The notes under the pieces are model-generated. The model was given only the letters and a program-made list of their open reading frames with translations, did no database searches and was not told the origin of the DNA. Positions 52,531 to 61,920 of a stretch of 64,000 nt of DNA are shown here, one piece after another; positions within the stretch are counted from its first letter, which is position 1; every line of letters begins with the position of its first letter. The position numbers were made by a program, and so were the translations under genes. Source of the DNA: Streptomyces pinistramenti (GTDB lineage: Bacteria > Actinomycetota > Actinomycetes > Streptomycetales > Streptomycetaceae); contig NZ_JAJCXB010000001.1 in the NCBI RefSeq assembly GCF_020564935.1, positions 186,001 to 250,000 of the forward strand, read 5' to 3'.

Positions 52531-53553
52531 ATGGTTATGCCGCTCCGCCAGTCCATCAGGGTCGGGACCTATCTCTTTGAACAGAAGCTCAGGAAACGTG
52601 AGAAGTTTCCGCTGATCGTGGAACTGGAACCGCTCTTCGCCTGCAACCTCAAGTGCGAGGGCTGCGGGAAGATCCAGCATCCGGCGGGCGTGCTCAAGCA
52701 GCGCATGCCGGTCGCGCAGGCCGTCGGCGCGGTGCTGGAATCCGGCGCTCCGATGGTCTCCATCGCGGGCGGTGAACCCCTGATGCACCCGCAGATCGAC
52801 GAGATCGTGCGGCAGTTGGTGGCGAAGAAGAAATATGTCTTCCTGTGCACCAACGCGATGTTGATGCGTAAGAAGATGGAAGAGTTCACGCCCTCCCCGT
52901 TTTTTGCGTTCGCGGTGCACATCGACGGTATGCGCGAGCGGCACGATGAATCCGTCGCGAAGGAGGGCGTGTTCGACGAGGCGGTGGCGGCCATGAAGGA
53001 GGCCAAGCGGCGAGGATTCCGCGTCACGACCAACTCCACCTTCTTCAATACGGACACCCCGCAGACCATCATCGAGGTGCTCAATTACCTCAACGACGAC
53101 CTGAAGGTCGACGAGATGATGCTGTCGCCCGCCTACGCCTACGAAAAGGCCCCCGACCAGGAGCACTTCCTGGGTGTCGAGCAGACCAGGGAGCTGTTCA
53201 AGAAGGCGTTCGCCGGGGGCAACCGCCGGCGCTGGCGGCTCAACCACAGTCCGCTCTTCCTCGACTTCCTGGAGGGCAAGGCGGACTTCCCGTGCACCGC
53301 CTGGGCGATCCCCAACTACTCGCTCTTCGGCTGGCAGCGGCCCTGCTACCTGATGAGTGACGGCTACGTCCCGACGTACCGGCAACTCATCGAGGAGACC
53401 GACTGGGACAAGTACGGCCGCGGCAAGGACCCGCGGTGCGCCAACTGCATGGCGCACTGCGGATACGAGCCGACCGCCGTCCTCGCCACCATGGGCTCGC
53501 TGAAGGAATCCCTGCGCGCGGCGAAGGAGACCATCGCGGGGAACCGCGGGTGA
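52531..53553 (+). CDS. hpnH: HpnH, radical SAM adenosyl-hopene transferase
   Basis: A 340-residue radical SAM enzyme attaching the 5'-deoxyadenosyl group to hopene. The iron-sulfur motif CNLKCEGC is at residues 38-45, followed by GGEPLMHPQID (SAM-binding GGE). A C-terminal Cys group (CANCMAHCGYEPT) is typical of HpnH. ATG 52531 is chosen because GGAGGTGA lies seven bases upstream; ATG 52492 lies inside hpnG and has no ribosome site. Confidence 0.95.
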   Translation: MVMPLRQSIRVGTYLFEQKLRKREKFPLIVELEPLFACNLKCEGCGKIQHPAGVLKQRMPVAQAVGAVLESGAPMVSIAGGEPLMHPQIDEIVRQLVAKKKYVFLCTNAMLMRKKMEEFTPSPFFAFAVHIDGMRERHDESVAKEGVFDEAVAAMKEAKRRGFRVTTNSTFFNTDTPQTIIEVLNYLNDDLKVDEMMLSPAYAYEKAPDQEHFLGVEQTRELFKKAFAGGNRRRWRLNHSPLFLDFLEGKADFPCTAWAIPNYSLFGWQRPCYLMSDGYVPTYRQLIEETDWDKYGRGKDPRCANCMAHCGYEPTAVLATMGSLKESLRAAKETIAGNRG

Positions 53554-53565
53554 CGTGAGGGCCGT

Positions 53566-53609
53566 GGAGGCCGTCTCCTGCCCTCTCGGAGGGGCAGGAG
53601 ACGGCCTCC
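53566..53609. terminator. 18-bp perfect hairpin between hpnH and dxs
   Basis: GGAGGCCGTCTCCTGCCC (53566-53583), eight-base loop, complement at 53592-53609. It lies 13 bp after the hpnH stop and 40 bp before dxs. It may attenuate or stop transcription, giving dxs-hpnO partly separate control, or stabilise the upstream mRNA. Confidence 0.65.
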
Positions 53610-53649
53610 TGGCGTAGCCATCAGCCGAACGGAGTGGAGGGGACCGAGC

Positions 53650-55557
53650 ATGACGATGCTGGAAGGCATCAGGGAACCGCGCGACCTCAAGGCGCTCGGC
53701 GCGGAGCGCCTGGGTGAACTCGCCGCGGAAGTACGGCAGTTCCTGGTTCCGGCCGTTGCCCGCACCGGCGGGCATCTGGGGCCCAACCTGGGGGTGGTCG
53801 AGCTGACCATCGCCCTGCACCGGGTCTTCGACTCGCCTGCCGACCGGATCCTGTGGGACACCGGCCACCAGTCCTACGTCCACAAGCTCCTCACCGGCCG
53901 CCAGGACTTCTCCAAGCTGCGGATCAAGGGCGGCCTGTCCGGCTACCCCTCGCGCGCCGAGTCCGAGCACGACGTCATCGAGAACAGTCACGCATCGACG
54001 GTCCTCGGCTGGGCCGACGGCCTGGCCAAGGCGCATCAGGTACGCGGGAAGGACGACCGCGTTGTCGCGGTGATCGGCGACGGGGCGCTGACCGGCGGGA
54101 TGGCCTGGGAGGCGCTGAACAACATCGCGGCCGCCAAGGACCGCCCGCTGATCATCGTCGTCAACGACAACGAGCGCTCCTACGCGCCCACGATAGGCGG
54201 CCTCGCCGACCACCTCGCGACGCTGCGCACCACCGACGGCTACGAGGCGTTCCTCTCCTGGAGCAAGGACGTCCTGACGCGCGCCCCGGTCGTCGGCCGG
54301 CCGCTGTACGAGTCGCTGCACGGTGCCAAGAAGGGCTTCAAGGACGCCTTCGCACCGCAGGGCATGTTCGAGGACCTCGGCCTGAAGTACATCGGCCCGG
54401 TCGACGGGCACGACATCGCCGCCGTCGAGTCCGCCCTGCGCCGTGCGGCCGGCTTCCACGGGCCGGTGCTGGTGCACTGCCTGACCGAGAAGGGCCGCGG
54501 CTACCGGCCCGCCCTGGAACACGAGGCGGACCGCTTCCACACCGTCGGCGCCATGGACCTTCCCCCAGCCACCACTGGGAGGTGCCCCCCGGCCGGCGAG
54601 CCGGTCGCCCCGCCAGGACCGCCGTCCTGGACGTCCGTGTTCGGCGACGAGATGGTCCGGATCGGCGCGGAGCGGCCCGACGTCGTCGCGCTCACGGCGG
54701 CCATGCTCGACCCGGTCGGGCTCTCCCGGTTCGCCGAGGCGTACCCGGAGCGGGTCTGGGACGTCGGCATCGCCGAGCAGCACGCCGCGGTCTGCGCTGC
54801 CGGGCTGGCCACCGGCGGGCTGCACCCCGTCTTCGCGGTCTACGCGACGTTCCTCAACCGCGCCTTCGACCAGGTCCTGATGGACGTCGCGCTGCACAGG
54901 TGCGGGGTCACCTTCGTGCTCGACCGGGCGGGTGTCACCGGTACCGACGGCGCCTCGCACAACGGCATGTGGGACATGTCGGTGCTCGGCGTGGTGCCGG
55001 GGCTGCGGATCGCCGCGCCGCGCGACGCCGAGCAGCTCCGCGCCCAGCTGCGCGAGGCGCTGGACGTCGATGACGCGCCGACCGTCGTCCGCTACCCCAA
55101 GGAGTCGGTGGGCGAGCCGGTCGCGGCGGTGCAGCGGATCGGCGGTGCCGACGTGCTGCACCGGCCGGCCCGGCCCGACGTGCTGCTCGTCGCCGTCGGC
55201 GTGATGGCGCCCGTCTGCCTCCGGGCCGCCGAACTGCTGGCGGACCGCGGCGTCGGCGCCACCGTCGTCGACCCGCGCTGGGTACGCCCCGTCGATGACG
55301 CCGTCGTCCAACTGGCCGCCGGGCACCGCCTGGTGGCCGTCGTCGAGGACAACATCCGTACCGGAGGCGTCGGTTCGGCCGTCGGGCAGGCGCTGCGGGA
55401 CGCCGACGTGGACGTGCCGCTGCGCACCTTCGGCATCCCCGATGAGTTCCTGCCGCACGCCAAGCGCGGGGAGCTGCTGGCCGATCTCGGCCTCACCCCC
55501 GCCGAGATCGTCGGCCGGATCAGCGCCGACCTGGCCCGTAAGGAGAACCGTTCGTGA
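53650..55557 (+). CDS. dxs: 1-Deoxy-D-xylulose-5-phosphate synthase
   Basis: A 635-residue thiamine-diphosphate enzyme making DXP from pyruvate and glyceraldehyde-3-phosphate, the first step of the MEP pathway. The N-terminal [20 protein letters not shown] block, the TPP motif [16 protein letters not shown] at about residue 143 and DVGIAEQHA with the catalytic Glu at about 375 are intact. A short extra segment at about residues 303-315 ([11 protein letters not shown]) coincides with a palindromic DNA repeat. As an operon copy it probably boosts isoprenoid supply for hopanoids; a housekeeping copy is expected elsewhere. The stop overlaps hpnO. Confidence 0.95.
   Translation: MTMLEGIREPRDLKALGAERLGELAAEVRQFLVPAVARTGGHLGPNLGVVELTIALHRVFDSPADRILWDTGHQSYVHKLLTGRQDFSKLRIKGGLSGYPSRAESEHDVIENSHASTVLGWADGLAKAHQVRGKDDRVVAVIGDGALTGGMAWEALNNIAAAKDRPLIIVVNDNERSYAPTIGGLADHLATLRTTDGYEAFLSWSKDVLTRAPVVGRPLYESLHGAKKGFKDAFAPQGMFEDLGLKYIGPVDGHDIAAVESALRRAAGFHGPVLVHCLTEKGRGYRPALEHEADRFHTVGAMDLPPATTGRCPPAGEPVAPPGPPSWTSVFGDEMVRIGAERPDVVALTAAMLDPVGLSRFAEAYPERVWDVGIAEQHAAVCAAGLATGGLHPVFAVYATFLNRAFDQVLMDVALHRCGVTFVLDRAGVTGTDGASHNGMWDMSVLGVVPGLRIAAPRDAEQLRAQLREALDVDDAPTVVRYPKESVGEPVAAVQRIGGADVLHRPARPDVLLVAVGVMAPVCLRAAELLADRGVGATVVDPRWVRPVDDAVVQLAAGHRLVAVVEDNIRTGGVGSAVGQALRDADVDVPLRTFGIPDEFLPHAKRGELLADLGLTPAEIVGRISADLARKENRS
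54559..54590. repeat. Palindromic repeat inserted in frame within dxs
   Basis: A 32-bp stretch beginning CTTCCCCCAGCCACCACTGG and ending GGTGCCCCCC, with a CCCAG/CTGGG stem. I recall similar sequences dispersed between Streptomyces genes. Here it encodes [11 protein letters not shown] in a surface region of Dxs where relatives are shorter. Confidence 0.45.
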
Positions 55558-56936
55558 CCGGATTCGACCTGGCCGCGCTGCTCGCCGAACGCGGCGGCGA
55601 GCGCTACGACCTGCACACCCGCCACCTCAACCACCAGCTCCCGCGGATGCTGCACACCATCGGCTTCGACAAGGTCTACGAGCGGGCCGAGGGCGCGTAC
55701 TTCTGGGACGCGGACGGCCAGGACTATCTGGACATGCTCGCCGGATTCGGCGTGATGGGCCTGGGGCGGCACCACCCGGTGGTACGGCAGGCGCTGCACG
55801 ACGTGCTGGACGCCCAGCTGCCCGACCTCACCCGCTTCGACTGCCCGCCGCTGCCCGGCCTGCTCGCCGAGCGGCTGCTGGCCCACGCTCCGCACCTGGA
55901 CCGGGTGTTCTTCGGTAACAGCGGCACCGAAGCCGTCGAGACCGCCCTGAAGTTCGCCCGCTACGCCACCGGCAGACCGCGCGTCCTGTACTGCACGCAC
56001 GCCTTCCACGGCCTGACCACCGGATCGCTCTCCGTCAACGGCGAGGACGGCTTCCGCGACGGCTTCGCGCCGCTGCTGCCGGACACCGCCATCGAGATGG
56101 GGGACCTTCAGGCACTGGAGCGGGAGCTGCGGCGCGGCGATGTGGCGGCGCTGGTCGTCGAGCCGATCCAGGGCAAGGGGGTGCTGCCCACCCCGCCCGG
56201 ATTCCTGGGCGCCGCACAGGAGCTGCTGCACCGGCACAAGGCCCTGCTGATCGCCGACGAGGTGCAGACCGGCCTCGGCCGTACCGGTGACTTCTTCGCG
56301 TACCAGCACGAGAGCGGTGTCGAGCCGGACCTGGTCTGCGTCGCCAAGGCGCTCTCCGGCGGCTACGTGCCGGTCGGCGCCACCCTCGGCAAGGACTGGA
56401 TCTTCAAGAAGGTCTACTCGTCCATGGACCGGGTGCTGGTGCACTCCGCCAGCTTCGGCGCCAACGCCCAGGCGATGGCGGCCGGACTCGCCGTGCTGTC
56501 GGTCATGGAGGACGAGCAGATCGTCGCCAACGCCCGGCACACCGGCGACCTGCTGCGGACCCGGCTCGCCGCGCTCACCGAGAAGTACGAGCTGCTGCAC
56601 GAGGTCCGCGGCCGTGGCCTGATGATCGGGATCGAGTTCGGGCGGCCCAAGTCGCTGGGCCTGCGCAGCCGTTGGACGATGCTGCAGGCGGCGCGCAAGG
56701 GGCTGTTCGCGCAGATGGTCGTGGTGCCGCTGCTCCAGCGCCACCGCATCCTGACCCAGGTGTCCGGCGACCACCTCGAAGTCATCAAGCTCATCCCGCC
56801 GTTGACCATCGGCGAGCCCGAAGTGGAGCGCTTCGTCGAGGCGTTCACGGCCGTCATGGACGACGCGCACAGCGGCGGCGGGCTGATGTGGGACTTCGGG
56901 CGGACGCTGGTGAAACAGGCGGTCGCTCATCGGTGA
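55554..56936 (+). CDS. hpnO: HpnO-type aminotransferase (class III)
   Basis: A 460-residue PLP enzyme of the ornithine/acetylornithine aminotransferase class, proposed to install the terminal amine of aminobacteriohopanetriol. The PLP-binding Lys is residue 265 ([15 protein letters not shown]). The Asp contacting the pyridine nitrogen lies in [15 protein letters not shown], and [17 protein letters not shown] binds the phosphate. GTG 55554 overlaps the dxs stop. Last gene of the hopanoid operon; a terminator follows at 56978. Confidence 0.9.
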   Translation: MTGFDLAALLAERGGERYDLHTRHLNHQLPRMLHTIGFDKVYERAEGAYFWDADGQDYLDMLAGFGVMGLGRHHPVVRQALHDVLDAQLPDLTRFDCPPLPGLLAERLLAHAPHLDRVFFGNSGTEAVETALKFARYATGRPRVLYCTHAFHGLTTGSLSVNGEDGFRDGFAPLLPDTAIEMGDLQALERELRRGDVAALVVEPIQGKGVLPTPPGFLGAAQELLHRHKALLIADEVQTGLGRTGDFFAYQHESGVEPDLVCVAKALSGGYVPVGATLGKDWIFKKVYSSMDRVLVHSASFGANAQAMAAGLAVLSVMEDEQIVANARHTGDLLRTRLAALTEKYELLHEVRGRGLMIGIEFGRPKSLGLRSRWTMLQAARKGLFAQMVVVPLLQRHRILTQVSGDHLEVIKLIPPLTIGEPEVERFVEAFTAVMDDAHSGGGLMWDFGRTLVKQAVAHR

Positions 56937-56977
56937 CAGGGGAGGGAGGGCAGGGGACGGGGAGGATGTCACCTTGC

Positions 56978-57001
56978 GGGCACACCCACTTGGGTGTGCC
57001 C
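56978..57001. terminator. Hopanoid operon terminator
   Basis: GGGCACACCCA, loop CT, TGGGTGTGCCC, then TTCCCGTTTT: a hairpin with a T-rich tail, the most classical terminator in the window. Confidence 0.85.
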
Positions 57002-57103
57002 TTCCCGTTTTCGTGATTCGTAGGGTGGCCGGGTGCCCGGCGCTGCCCGCGAACCGGCCGGTGTGTCGTCCGTCCGGAACGGGAGGGGCCGGGACTGCCC
57101 CGC

Positions 57104-57125
57104 TTCACGAAATCCCATTCACGAA
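57104..57125 (+). promoter_or_regulatory. TTCACGAA direct repeat upstream of lanA
   Basis: TTCACGAA at 57104-57111 and 57118-57125, 14 bp apart, just before the lanA ribosome site. A near-complement (TTCGTGAT) lies at 57011. Possible regulator site. Confidence 0.35.
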
Positions 57126-57137
57126 CGGAGAGTTACC

Positions 57138-57296
57138 ATGTCCAACGATCTGCTCGACGCCTTCGACCTCGACGTGCGCGAGGTGGTCGCCGAGGCCGCG
57201 GAGCCCGCGAACAACCTTGTCACCGTCCACCCCTCCGGCTACTGGGGATCCGACTGCTGCACCGCCTGCATGGCTCCCGGCGCCCGGGGCTGCTGA
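57138..57296 (+). CDS. lanA: Class I lanthipeptide precursor
   Basis: A 52-residue precursor. The leader carries the LanB recognition box FDLDV (residues 9-13) in an acidic stretch. The predicted cleavage is after EPA (residue 24), analogous to the GPA site remembered from microbisporicin- and planosporicin-type leaders, leaving a 28-residue core. The core has four dehydratable residues (Thr29, Ser33, Ser38, Thr42) and four Cys (40, 41, 44, 52), an exact match for four thioether rings. It contains GYWGSDCCTACM, unlike nisin-, gallidermin- or microbisporicin-type cores I know. ATG 57138 has GGAGAG upstream. LanB and LanC genes follow directly. Cleavage site and ring pattern are inferred. Confidence 0.85.
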   Translation: MSNDLLDAFDLDVREVVAEAAEPANNLVTVHPSGYWGSDCCTACMAPGARGC

Positions 57297-57313
57297 CACC
57301 GCAGAAGGTGACA

Positions 57314-57371
57314 CCGGCCGGCCCCGGGGCTCGTGACGGAGCGGTTGCGTCGCCGGCCCGGGGCCGGTCGG
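57314..57371. promoter_or_regulatory. lanA-lanB intergenic hairpin
   Basis: CCGGCCGGCCCCGGG (57314-57328) pairs with 57357-57371 (one G-U pair) around a 28-base loop. In lantibiotic operons such hairpins partly terminate or stabilise the precursor message, so that more precursor than enzyme is made. Confidence 0.6.
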
Positions 57372-57401
57372 GGCGACGACGACCGTGAGGAGGGGGCAGG
57401 T

Positions 57402-60400
57402 ATGTCCGAGGCTTCAGGAGGAGCCCTGTTCCGGGATGCGGGCATCGCCATGGTGCGCGCACCGGTCCACCCGGTGGGCGCAGCCGCCGGCGTCCGCCCG
57501 GACACCGGGCCGGGCGATGACGAGGCCGCCCGGCTGACCCGGACGCTCCGGGAGCTGGCGGACGAACCGCTGGTGCGGGAGGCGGTGGCGCTCTCCAGCC
57601 CGTCGCTGGCCGCGGTCCTGCATCGCGTGCTGACCGGATCGCAGACCGTACCTCTGCCTCAACTCAGGCGTTCTGTACGGGCGTTGACGTCCTACCGGCT
57701 GCGGATGAGCACCCGGGCCACGCCGTTCGGGCTGATGGCAGGGGTGGCCCCGGCGCGTTTCGGCGGGCCGGGCGAGGCGGCGAAGGTGCGGTGGGGCGGT
57801 GCCCACACCCGAGCGGTGCGCCCGGACCGGGAATGGCTCACCGGGCTGATCGCGTCCTGGGAGCGGCGTCCCGGCGTGCTGCGGCACCTGCGGGTGGTCG
57901 GCAACGCGCTGTGCGCCGTACGGGGCGACCGGCTCGTGCTGCCGTACGTCCCGCAGTCCGCCCGGGAGGACCTGCCGGAAGGCGGCTCCGACGGCGCGGC
58001 CCCGCGCTTGGTGCACGAGGTCAGCGTGCGGCACACCGTGGTCGTACAGGCGGTGCGGGAGCTGGCCCGCCGGCCGGTGCGTGGCGCGGAGCTGGCCAGG
58101 GCGCTGCTCGAACGGTTCCCCGGTGCCACCGACGAGGCGGTGGACCGGGTGCTGAGCGAACTCGTCGGCAAGGAAATCCTGCTCACCGACGCGCGCCCGC
58201 CGCTGGAAGCCGCCGACCCGCTGCGGCACATCCAGGAGACCTGCGCCGATGTGCCCGGTGCCGACCTGCCCGAACTCGAAGAACTCGGCGCGGTAGGGGC
58301 GGCCCTGGAGACGTACGCCGCCGCTGGTGCCGATGACGGCCCGGCCGCGCTGGCCGACGTCACCGCGCGTATGCGCAGGCTCTACGACCTGCCGAGGCCG
58401 CTCCAGGTCGATCTCGCGCTGGATGCCGAGGTGCAGCTCCCTGCCGCCGTCGCCGACGAGGCCGCCCGCGCGGCCGAACTGCTCTGGCGGATGGGGCCCA
58501 AGGACACGGAACCCGACTACCTGCGCGAGTACCGCGAAGCCTTCCTGGAGCGCTACGGCACCAGCCGCCTCGTCCCGGTCGCCGAACTGCTCGACCCGGA
58601 CACCGGCCTCGCGGCGCCGGCCGGCTATCTGCGGCCGCCCAGCCCCCGGTACGCCGCGCCCGCGGAGGCCGACCGGGAACGCGACCTGGCGCTGGCCGAG
58701 TTGGCGCAGCAGGCCCTCATGGACGGGTCGCGGGAAGTGGTGCTCGACGACGATCACCCGGTGGTGCGCCGCCTGTCCCGTACCGACGGCAGCCCGCCGA
58801 AGTCCCTGGAGCTGAACGCGAACCTGCTCGCCGACTCCTGCGAGGCGTTGGACGCGGGAAACTTCCGGCTGGTGACCGTCGGTGGATCCCAGCAGGCCGG
58901 GGCGCTGCTCGGCCGCTTCGGCTATCTCCTCGACGACGCGGCAGCCGCCGATCTGGCCGCCGTGGCGCGGGAGGCCGCCACCGGGGACGGCGGGGCGGTG
59001 CCCGTGCAGGTGGCCTTCCGCACCGGCAGGTCCCGGGACGGCAACGTGGCGCAGGTGCCGCCATGGCTGCCGCACCTCCTGCCGGTGGGCTGCTTCGCCG
59101 ACCCGGACGACCCCGGGGTGCTGGACCCGCGCCGCCTCGCCGTCGGCGCAGACCACCACCGGATGTACCTGGTGGACACCGCATCGGGACGCCGCGTCGA
59201 GCCCACGGTCTTCCACGTGCTCAATCGGCAGGCGAACCTGCCGAACGCCGCCCGCTTCGTCTGCGACCTCGCGGGCAGCGGCGTGCGCGCATGGCGGACG
59301 TGGCACTGGGGACCGGCCGCCGGCGCGCTGCCGTACCTGCCCCGGGTCCGTTACGGGCGCACCGTGTTGACCACGGCGCGCTGGCGGCCCGCCGCCGAAC
59401 TCCGGGACGGGAAGCTGCCGTTCGCCGACTGGCTGCTCGCCCTGCACCGCTGGCGGGAGCGGTGGCGCGTGCCCAGCCGCGTCCGGGTGGCCGCCCACGA
59501 CCGTGGCGTCCAGCTCGATCTGGACCTGCCGGGCCATCCCGAGATCCTCCGCCACGAACTGCTGCGCAACGAAGACGCCGAGCTGCGGGAGGTGCCCACC
59601 GACGCCGCCGGGAGCCCGGACGGCTGGCTCAGCGGTGCCGACGGCGCACACCACACCGAGGTGGTGATCCCGCTGTGGTCGGCCCGCCCGAGCCCGCTGC
59701 CTTCCGTGACCGTGCCCTGCGCCCCGCGGCGCACCGGGAGCGGGGTCCACCTCCCGGGCGGGGAGTGGCTGTACGCCGCGCTGTACGCCCCGGCCGAACG
59801 GCACGAGGAACTGCTCGCCGTCCACCTGCACGCGCTGCTGAACGGCCTGCCCGCGGAGGTGGACCGCTGGTTCTTCCTGCGCTACCGGGACGCGCACGGG
59901 GCACACCTGCGCATCAGGTTCCACGCCCCGCCCGAGGTACTGGCCGGGCAGCTGCTGCCTCAACTGCACGCAGCCGCCGGCACGTTGCGCAGCAGCCGCC
60001 TGGTCGGCAGGGTGGTGTGGGACACCTACGACCCGGAGCTGGAACGCTACGGCGGACCGGAAGCCATCGCCGCCGCGGAGCGCGTCTTCCACGCCGACAG
60101 CGTCGCCGTACTGGAACACCTCAGGCGCAGGTACCGGCGGCAGGACGACACCGCGCCGCCGCTGCTGGCCGCGGCCGGCTACGCGGATCTGGCCCGCGCC
60201 TTCCACAGCAGTCGGGACGGCACCGGGGCGGCGGGCGGCGAAGGAGCGGCCTGGCTGCTGCGCGCGGTGCCCAAGGACGAGGAGCGGCAGCGGGCCTTCC
60301 GTATGCGGCGGCGCGAAGCCCTGCCGCTGGTCGACCCGTACCGCGAGGGCCCTGCCCCGGCCGCGGACGAAGAGCTGCGCGCAGCCTGGGCCCACCGTGC

Positions 60401-60602
60401 GCAGGCAGTGGACGACTACGGGCGGCTGCTGCGCGACCTCGGGGCCCGGTCCTGGTCGGACACCGACCAGGCCCTCCACGCAGTGCTGCACATGCACCAC
60501 AACCGGCGTGTGGGCGTGGACCGGGAGGCCGAGACCTTCGCGCTCGCCGTCGCCCGCGGGGCGGCGCAGGCCCACACCGACCGCAGGAGGCACGGCCGAT
60601 GA
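57402..60602 (+). CDS. lanB: LanB, full-length lanthipeptide dehydratase
   Basis: A protein of about 1066 residues that glutamylates Ser/Thr of the precursor using glutamyl-tRNA and then eliminates glutamate. The N-terminal glutamylation domain begins LFRDAGIAMVRAPVHPVG and contains the family block RMSTRATPFGLMAGVAPARF (about residues 104-123). The C-terminal SpaB_C elimination domain is present (EWLYAALYAPAERHEELL, then VDRWFFLRYRDAHGAHLRIR), so this is one complete protein rather than a split enzyme. ATG 57402 is preferred because GGAGG precedes it; GTG 57333 falls in the intergenic hairpin. The stop overlaps lanC. Confidence 0.9.
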   Translation: MSEASGGALFRDAGIAMVRAPVHPVGAAAGVRPDTGPGDDEAARLTRTLRELADEPLVREAVALSSPSLAAVLHRVLTGSQTVPLPQLRRSVRALTSYRLRMSTRATPFGLMAGVAPARFGGPGEAAKVRWGGAHTRAVRPDREWLTGLIASWERRPGVLRHLRVVGNALCAVRGDRLVLPYVPQSAREDLPEGGSDGAAPRLVHEVSVRHTVVVQAVRELARRPVRGAELARALLERFPGATDEAVDRVLSELVGKEILLTDARPPLEAADPLRHIQETCADVPGADLPELEELGAVGAALETYAAAGADDGPAALADVTARMRRLYDLPRPLQVDLALDAEVQLPAAVADEAARAAELLWRMGPKDTEPDYLREYREAFLERYGTSRLVPVAELLDPDTGLAAPAGYLRPPSPRYAAPAEADRERDLALAELAQQALMDGSREVVLDDDHPVVRRLSRTDGSPPKSLELNANLLADSCEALDAGNFRLVTVGGSQQAGALLGRFGYLLDDAAAADLAAVAREAATGDGGAVPVQVAFRTGRSRDGNVAQVPPWLPHLLPVGCFADPDDPGVLDPRRLAVGADHHRMYLVDTASGRRVEPTVFHVLNRQANLPNAARFVCDLAGSGVRAWRTWHWGPAAGALPYLPRVRYGRTVLTTARWRPAAELRDGKLPFADWLLALHRWRERWRVPSRVRVAAHDRGVQLDLDLPGHPEILRHELLRNEDAELREVPTDAAGSPDGWLSGADGAHHTEVVIPLWSARPSPLPSVTVPCAPRRTGSGVHLPGGEWLYAALYAPAERHEELLAVHLHALLNGLPAEVDRWFFLRYRDAHGAHLRIRFHAPPEVLAGQLLPQLHAAAGTLRSSRLVGRVVWDTYDPELERYGGPEAIAAAERVFHADSVAVLEHLRRRYRRQDDTAPPLLAAAGYADLARAFHSSRDGTGAAGGEGAAWLLRAVPKDEERQRAFRMRRREALPLVDPYREGPAPAADEELRAAWAHRAQAVDDYGRLLRDLGARSWSDTDQALHAVLHMHHNRRVGVDREAETFALAVARGAAQAHTDRRRHGR

Positions 60603-61906
60603 CCACCGATGTACGGGACGACGCGGCCCCGGCCGATCCGGCCGCGCTGCGGGAGCGTGCCGCCCAGGTGGTGGCCGAACTGGCGGACCGGCTGGCCGAT
60701 CCGCGCCGGGTGGCGGCCGCGGCGGACTTCTGGCACGCGCTGGGCCTTTCGGAGGGCCACCCCGGGGCGGCCCTGCTGTTCGCCGAACTCGCCCACCACG
60801 ACCCGGCGCACCGCGCCACCATCCATGCGCATCTGGCGGCCGCGGCCGGCGGTCTGCCCGGCCCCGACGCCGACGGGCTGTTCGCCGGCGTGCCGTCGCT
60901 GGCCTTCGCCGCGCACACCGCCCGGCAGGCGCCGGAGGACTACGCCGGCCTGATGCGCCGCCTGGACCCCGCGCTTGACCGGAGCGTCCGCACCCGGCTG
61001 GACGCGGAGCGGGCGCGACAGACCGAGCCGCAGGACGGGACGGCCTTCCACCACGACTACGACCTGATCCGCGGCACCACCGGACTCACCCGGCTGCTGC
61101 TGGCGCGGCGGGCCGAACACCCCGAGCTGCTGCACGAGGCACTGGCGTCGCTGATCCGGCTCCTGGAGCCGTTGCCGCTGCGGGGCGGGCACGTACCGGG
61201 CTGGTGGGCGCCCTCCGGGCCGCAAATCGACAGCGAAGCGGACTTCCCCGGTGGCCGCGGCCATCTCAACTTCGGCGTCGCGCACGGTATCCCCGGAACC
61301 CTCGCCGTCCTGACGGCCGCGTACCAGGAGGGTGTGCGGGTTCCCGGCCTGCACGGGGCGATGACGGGGATCGGTGACCTGCTGCTCACCTGGCGCACCG
61401 CTGACGGCGGCTGGCCGGGGTCGATGACCGTCCAGCGGTTCGAGGACGGAGCGGCCCCGCTGCGGAGCCGCACCGCCTGGTGCTACGGCACCCCCGGAGT
61501 GGCCTGTGTACTGCACCGGGCCGGAGAGGCGCTGGACCGGGCCGACTGGCGGGAGGCCGCCGTGGCGGGCCTGGTCCGTGAGCTGGAGGCGCCGGTCAGG
61601 GTGCATGACAGCAGTCTCTGCCACGGCTGGGGCGGTCTGCTGCATCTGACCGGCCGGCTCGGCCGGGCGTCCGGGGATCCCCGCCTGGCCGTCCACCGCG
61701 ACCGGCTCGCCGCCAGGGTCCTGGACGCCTACGACCCGGCGCTGCCCTTCGGATTCCGTGCCGGCCGGCGCGAGGAACCGAGGGAGTCGCCCGGCCACTA
61801 CGCCGGGTTCCTCATGGGTGCCGCCGGCATCGCGCTGGCGCTGCACAGCTACGCGGTGGACGCCTCGCCGCTCTCCGGGTGGGAGATGGCGCTGGCGCTG
61901 CGCTGA
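60599..61906 (+). CDS. lanC: LanC, lanthionine cyclase
   Basis: A 435-residue alpha/alpha-toroid zinc enzyme adding Cys thiols to dehydroamino acids. The three zinc ligands are in place: Cys295 (AWCYGTPG), Cys341 and His342 (LCHGWGG). Repeated GxxG-type toroid motifs (HGIPGTLAVL, GTTGLTRLLL, GAAGIALAL) recur. ATG overlaps the lanB stop. The next gene is on the opposite strand, so the operon ends here without transporter, protease or immunity genes. Confidence 0.9.
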   Translation: MTTDVRDDAAPADPAALRERAAQVVAELADRLADPRRVAAAADFWHALGLSEGHPGAALLFAELAHHDPAHRATIHAHLAAAAGGLPGPDADGLFAGVPSLAFAAHTARQAPEDYAGLMRRLDPALDRSVRTRLDAERARQTEPQDGTAFHHDYDLIRGTTGLTRLLLARRAEHPELLHEALASLIRLLEPLPLRGGHVPGWWAPSGPQIDSEADFPGGRGHLNFGVAHGIPGTLAVLTAAYQEGVRVPGLHGAMTGIGDLLLTWRTADGGWPGSMTVQRFEDGAAPLRSRTAWCYGTPGVACVLHRAGEALDRADWREAAVAGLVRELEAPVRVHDSSLCHGWGGLLHLTGRLGRASGDPRLAVHRDRLAARVLDAYDPALPFGFRAGRREEPRESPGHYAGFLMGAAGIALALHSYAVDASPLSGWEMALALR

Positions 61907-61920
61907 CGGCAGGACCGGCG

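Noticed and set aside
52261..55458. A 1065-codon open frame on the minus strand opposite hpnH and dxs
   Set aside because: High-GC antisense artefact: the plus strand carries intact catalytic motifs for hpnG, hpnH and dxs, and the minus translation has no domain logic.
57414..60593. A 1059-codon minus-strand frame opposite lanB
   Set aside because: Shadow of LanB; composition is rich in Val, Gly and Gln without motifs, while the plus strand has clear dehydratase domains.
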